Origin: Actinomycetes bacterium
Lineage (GTDB): Bacteria > Actinomycetota > Acidimicrobiia > Acidimicrobiales > JAMCPL01
Reading direction: 5' to 3'
Length of the DNA stretch: 7,981 nucleotides
Assembly (NCBI GenBank): GCA_021846725.1
Contig: JAJZWK010000070.1
Coordinates: 1 to 7,981 of the forward strand
In this document: positions 5,511 to 7,981 of the stretch, piece by piece
Numbering within the stretch: position 1 is the stretch's first letter
Layout: every line of letters begins with the position of its first letter
Made by a program: the position numbers and the translations under genes
Notes under the pieces: model-generated
Told to the model about the DNA's origin: nothing
The model's input: only the letters and a program-made list of their open reading frames with translations
The model's database searches: none

Positions 5511-7658
5511 ATGACTGATCAATGGAATGCGACTGGAGTAAATGTGTCCATGGGATCCATGCAATCATTGGTTACGCTTGTGGAAGAGACTACCTTTTCG
5601 ATCAGTGAACCCAATGGGGATATCTTGCAAAACAGTGCTCAAGGACTCTTCTTCAGGGATACCAGATTGGTTTCGCGTTATGAAATAGCTGTTAATGAGA
5701 GCAGGTTAGAGGGACTCGGTGTCTCCAGCAGTGAACCATTCTCGGCCGTATTCGTTTCCAGGCCATTGCCGCCGCCGGGGGGTGCTCCGCCAACTCTACT
5801 GGTCACAAGGGCACGCCATCTGGGCAATGGAATGAGGGAGGATATTGAGATACGCAATTTCAATGACGAACCCACCTACTGTTCACTCGATATTATGCTC
5901 TATTCCGATTTTGCGAATTTGTTTGCGGTGAAGGAGGGGAGAGCTGGAGATTCAAGTCAAGATATAAGCCTCGATGCGAATGAAGACAGGATGGTATTCT
6001 CCTTCCGTCATGGTGGCTTTTCCAGAGGCACGGGAGTAAAGTTCTATCCGTTACCGACGAGAGTTAGTAGAGATGTAGCCAGTTTTGAAGTAATCGTGCC
6101 AGCCAAGGGACACTGGAATCTGTGTATAGAGGTGCATCCTATCATGGATGGTCAGGATATACAGCCAAGGTATACATGCGGAAGTCCTATAGAAAATGCA
6201 ACCCCATCAGAGCGCTTGGCAAATTGGAGAAAGTTGGTTCCTCAGGTCGATAGCGGAAGTCAGTTATTCAATAGAACTATAAACAGGAGTGTGGAGGATC
6301 TGGGTGCCCTTCGTATTTTCGACCCCGATTATCCTGATAGAGCTGTGGTTGCTGCCGGGGCACCGTGGTTTATGACTGTATTCGGTCGTGACTCTCTTAT
6401 AACGGCATGGATGTCTCTCATATTCGATTCAGATATGGCGCTTGGGGTAGTACAGACCCTGGCACGCTTTCAGGGGAAGGAGGTCAATCCCAGGACCGAA
6501 GAAGAGCCTGGTAGGATACTTCATGAAATGCGTTTTGGGGAGGCTGCTTCGCTATCGCTTGGAGGTGGTTCAATTTACTATGGAACGGTAGATGCTACTC
6601 CACTTTTCGTCATGCTGGTGGGCGAGTTGTTGCGCTGGGGAATGGCCAAGGAAGCAATTGAAGACATCCTTCCCAATGTGGATAGAGCTATAGATTGGAT
6701 AGAGCGATTTGGTGACAAGAATCGGGATGGTTATGTGGAATATATGCGTCAGACTGACAGGGGTCTCAAAAATCAGGGCTGGAAGGATTCATGGGACGGG
6801 ATCAGATATGCCGATGGAAGAGTAGCTGAGCCCCCAATATCGCTTTGTGAGGTACAGGGTTATGTATATGCTGCCTATCGTGCCAGAGCAAGGATTGCCA
6901 AAGTATGGGGGGATGAAAATTTGTGGCAGGCATACAGTGCTAAAGCCGCCGACCTGAAAGAGCGATTCAATAGGGATTTTTGGTTGGAGGATAAAGGGTG
7001 GTATGCAGTCGGCCTTGATGCGGATGGTCACCCCATAGATTCCCTTACATCTAATATCGGTCATTGCCTGTGGACAGGTATAGTAGATGAGGATAAAGCC
7101 GGTGAAGTGGCCAAGAGGTTGTTGAGTTCGGATATGTTCAGTGGATGGGGAATTCGTACGCTTGCTGATTCTATGGGGGGATACAACCCCTTGAGTTACC
7201 ATTGTGGTTCGGTATGGCCTCACGATACTGCAATAGCTGCTGCAGGATTAATGCGTTATGGTTTTACCGAACAATCTGTGGAGGTAATATCGTCTCTCCT
7301 GGATGCAGCGGAACGTATGGGAGGGAGGTTGCCGGAGCTGTATAGTGGTTTGGCGCGTAGCGAATTAGATACCCCCATTCCTTATCCCACCTCGTGTTCT
7401 CCGCAGGCATGGGCATCAGGTGCCCCGCTATTGTGCTTGCGCAGCTTGCTTGGACTAGAGCCGCTAGCTACTTCTGGGGAGATATGGGTGAAACCGGTGT
7501 TGCCTCCCGGCATGGATTACCTCAAGGTCGTTGGTATTCCAATTGCCGGTACCAAGGTCACCATTTATACCGATGGGCAGAATACGTCAGTAGATGGCCT
7601 TCCCTCGGGTATGGAGTACCATATCGGATTCAGGATGGTCAATCAGAATCTTGGCTAG
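5511..7658 (+). CDS. Amylo-alpha-1,6-glucosidase / glycogen debranching-type enzyme
   Basis: Predicted cytoplasmic glycoside hydrolase of glycogen or alpha-glucan breakdown. There is no signal peptide or membrane segment. Residues about 18-215 match the bacterial debranching-enzyme N-terminal domain (LVTLVEETTFSISEPNGDI, then GLFFRDTRLVSRYE). Residues about 255-690 form the (alpha/alpha)6-barrel GDE C-terminal domain, with AGAPWFMTVFGRDSLITAW (FGRDS at 291-295), CEVQGYVYAAYRA, SGWGIRTLADSMGGYNPLSYHCGSVWPHD (W546, W569-D572) and PYPTSCSPQAWASGAP. At 715 residues it is complete for this family. The exact substrate is not shown; related proteins act on other alpha-linked sugars. The ATG at 5511 has no ribosome site. 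An in-frame GTG at 5544 has GGAG (5535-5538) 5 nt upstream, and an ATG at 5550 is also possible; either would give about 702-704 residues and keep both domains. The 3' end overlaps the convergent small gene. Confidence 0.9.
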   Translation: MTDQWNATGVNVSMGSMQSLVTLVEETTFSISEPNGDILQNSAQGLFFRDTRLVSRYEIAVNESRLEGLGVSSSEPFSAVFVSRPLPPPGGAPPTLLVTRARHLGNGMREDIEIRNFNDEPTYCSLDIMLYSDFANLFAVKEGRAGDSSQDISLDANEDRMVFSFRHGGFSRGTGVKFYPLPTRVSRDVASFEVIVPAKGHWNLCIEVHPIMDGQDIQPRYTCGSPIENATPSERLANWRKLVPQVDSGSQLFNRTINRSVEDLGALRIFDPDYPDRAVVAAGAPWFMTVFGRDSLITAWMSLIFDSDMALGVVQTLARFQGKEVNPRTEEEPGRILHEMRFGEAASLSLGGGSIYYGTVDATPLFVMLVGELLRWGMAKEAIEDILPNVDRAIDWIERFGDKNRDGYVEYMRQTDRGLKNQGWKDSWDGIRYADGRVAEPPISLCEVQGYVYAAYRARARIAKVWGDENLWQAYSAKAADLKERFNRDFWLEDKGWYAVGLDADGHPIDSLTSNIGHCLWTGIVDEDKAGEVAKRLLSSDMFSGWGIRTLADSMGGYNPLSYHCGSVWPHDTAIAAAGLMRYGFTEQSVEVISSLLDAAERMGGRLPELYSGLARSELDTPIPYPTSCSPQAWASGAPLLCLRSLLGLEPLATSGEIWVKPVLPPGMDYLKVVGIPIAGTKVTIYTDGQNTSVDGLPSGMEYHIGFRMVNQNLG

Positions 7659-7773
7659 AGGCTCTCTTGGATTTACGCGGCTTGAAAGCAAACCACCATA
7701 TAGCTGCCATCGCACCAAGTAGTCCAAAGGTGGCTCCCAATGGTTTCCCGATTTTTTTAATTTTACCCTTCAT
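7639..7773 (-). CDS. Small single-pass membrane protein, 44 residues
   Basis: The 44-residue product has a basic N-terminus (MKGKIKKIGKP), one hydrophobic segment at about 12-30 (GATFGLLGAMAAIWWFAF), a basic flank (KPRKSKR) and a polar acidic tail (SSQDSD). The ordered basic-hydrophobic-basic layout is hard to explain by chance and suggests a small inner-membrane protein. No family is recognised. It converges on the debranching gene and overlaps its last 20 bp. There is no good ribosome site before the ATG (only AGGC about 14 nt upstream), which lowers confidence. Confidence 0.5.
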   Translation of the reverse strand: MKGKIKKIGKPLGATFGLLGAMAAIWWFAFKPRKSKRASSQDSD

Positions 7774-7856
7774 GGCATCAGTTTAGCCTGTCATAAGTGT
7801 CCATGCGTTAAGATGAAAGGCATTCTTTTCAGTGAAGCATCCAGAGCGGCTGGCGG

Positions 7857-7885
7857 TTGCATTCTCGTCTGATACATGATATAAT
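7857..7885 (+). promoter_or_regulatory. Strong sigma-70-type promoter
   Basis: TTGCAT (7857-7862), a 17-bp spacer and a perfect TATAAT (7880-7885). This is the best promoter in the window. Transcription would start near 7892 and run rightward, away from the debranching gene, straight into the structured element at 7915-7976. No start codon occurs between 7892 and the terminator. Confidence 0.72.
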
Positions 7886-7891
7886 AATAGA

Positions 7892-7969
7892 GACTAACCT
7901 GGATTATTAGCTTCGGTTTCGAGGTCGACATCCCCGCGAAAGGGGCCAGGCTCTTTCGCCGACTTTTTT
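7892..7969 (+). ncRNA. Predicted 78-nt small RNA or attenuated leader
   Basis: Interval between the predicted transcription start and the end of the T-run. It contains no start codon, so it is non-coding or the 5' part of a regulated leader whose gene lies past the window edge. It does not resemble tRNA, SRP RNA, tmRNA, or any riboswitch class I can recognise. The structural parts are given in the terminator entry. Confidence 0.45.
7924..7969 (+). terminator. Intrinsic terminator with competing hairpin
   Basis: The 3' arm CTTTCGCCGAC (7953-7963) pairs fully with GCGAAAG (7936-7942) plus GTCG (7924-7927), giving 11 bp interrupted by a one-sided 8-nt bulge, and is followed at once by six T (7964-7969). 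Within the bulge, CCCC (7932-7935) can instead pair with GGGG (7942-7945) around a GCGAAA loop, which would take up the terminator's 5' arm. A further perfect inverted repeat, GGTTTCGA (7915-7922) with TCGAAACC (7969-7976), encloses the whole unit. Mutually exclusive hairpins are what an attenuator would show. Confidence 0.6.
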
Positions 7970-7981
7970 CGAAACCCTCCC

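Larger units (their letters stand above)
7774..7981. other. Intergenic region at right edge
   Basis: From the start of the small membrane-protein gene to the window edge there is no supported gene. It contains about 80 bp without recognised signals, then the plus-strand promoter and the terminator-like element described separately. Base composition becomes clearly more GC-rich from about 7920 on. Confidence 0.5.

Noticed and set aside
6789..7223. Minus-strand 144-codon frame
   Set aside because: Antisense shadow within the conserved glucosidase catalytic domain; no recognisable domain and no operon context.
7394..7786. Plus-strand 130-codon frame over the end of the debranching gene
   Set aside because: Out-of-frame shadow of the well-conserved C-terminal domain (SCSPQAWASGAP region), continuing into the intergenic region with no motif of its own.
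7911..7935. GGTTTCGA resembling the start of tmRNA or a tRNA T-loop
   Set aside because: The rest of the tmRNA 5' domain is absent, and the flanking bases do not form a 5-bp T-stem with a 7-nt loop or an acceptor arm.
7791..7981. Open minus-strand frame of about 60 codons running in from the right edge
   Set aside because: The translation has no recognisable motif and passes through the palindromic terminator unit and the opposing consensus promoter; probably open by chance, although a C-terminal gene end cannot be fully excluded without the next bases.
1..7981. Mobile element, CRISPR array or phage genes
   Set aside because: No transposase, integrase, terminal inverted repeats, regularly spaced repeats or phage proteins can be seen.

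Overview
This 8-kb window looks like the chromosome of a Gram-positive bacterium of moderate to low GC, most likely an actinobacterium. The reasons are an Fe-S cluster operon that uses the SufU scaffold or sulfurtransferase (typical of Actinobacteria and Firmicutes, not of Proteobacteria) and a two-domain glycogen-debranching-type glucosidase of the kind common in Actinobacteria. A metal-exposed, possibly acidic habitat would fit the mercuric reductase. The exact lineage is inference and cannot be fixed from this sequence.

Layout from left to right. Positions 1-574 (minus strand) hold the N-terminal third of a mercuric reductase (merA) with its own heavy-metal-associated domain; the gene runs off the left edge. 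Upstream of it (575-998) there is no gene. That stretch holds a MerR-family-type promoter with a 20-bp spacer and an internal dyad, pointing at merA, and an AT-rich stretch with a 16-bp tandem repeat. Positions 999-5411 (minus strand) are a four-gene operon read sufC-sufS-sufU-sufD: ATPase, cysteine desulfurase, sulfur-transfer protein, and SufD scaffold subunit. No sufB lies in the cluster. The sufS-sufU gap is unusually long (206 bp), purine-rich on the coding strand, and built partly of imperfect repeats. A 99-bp divergent intergenic region then separates sufC from a plus-strand gene for a 715-residue amylo-alpha-1,6-glucosidase-like protein (5511-7658).

The right end (7639-7981) carries a probable 44-residue single-pass membrane protein on the minus strand, converging on and overlapping the end of the debranching gene by 20 bp. 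After it comes a consensus-like plus-strand sigma-70-type promoter, followed about 30 bp later by a structured element ending in an intrinsic terminator. This promoter-terminator unit would make a transcript of about 78 nt, either a small RNA or an attenuated leader of a gene beyond the window.

How the parts work together: SufS takes sulfur from cysteine, SufU accepts it, and SufC/SufD (with a SufB encoded elsewhere) assemble Fe-S clusters. MerA would reduce Hg(II), with expression probably controlled by a MerR-type metal sensor. The debranching enzyme belongs to storage-glucan metabolism and shares only the divergent promoter region with the suf genes. No clearly novel system is present; the most interesting unexplained parts are the terminal promoter-attenuator unit, the repeat-bearing suf spacer and the incomplete suf set.
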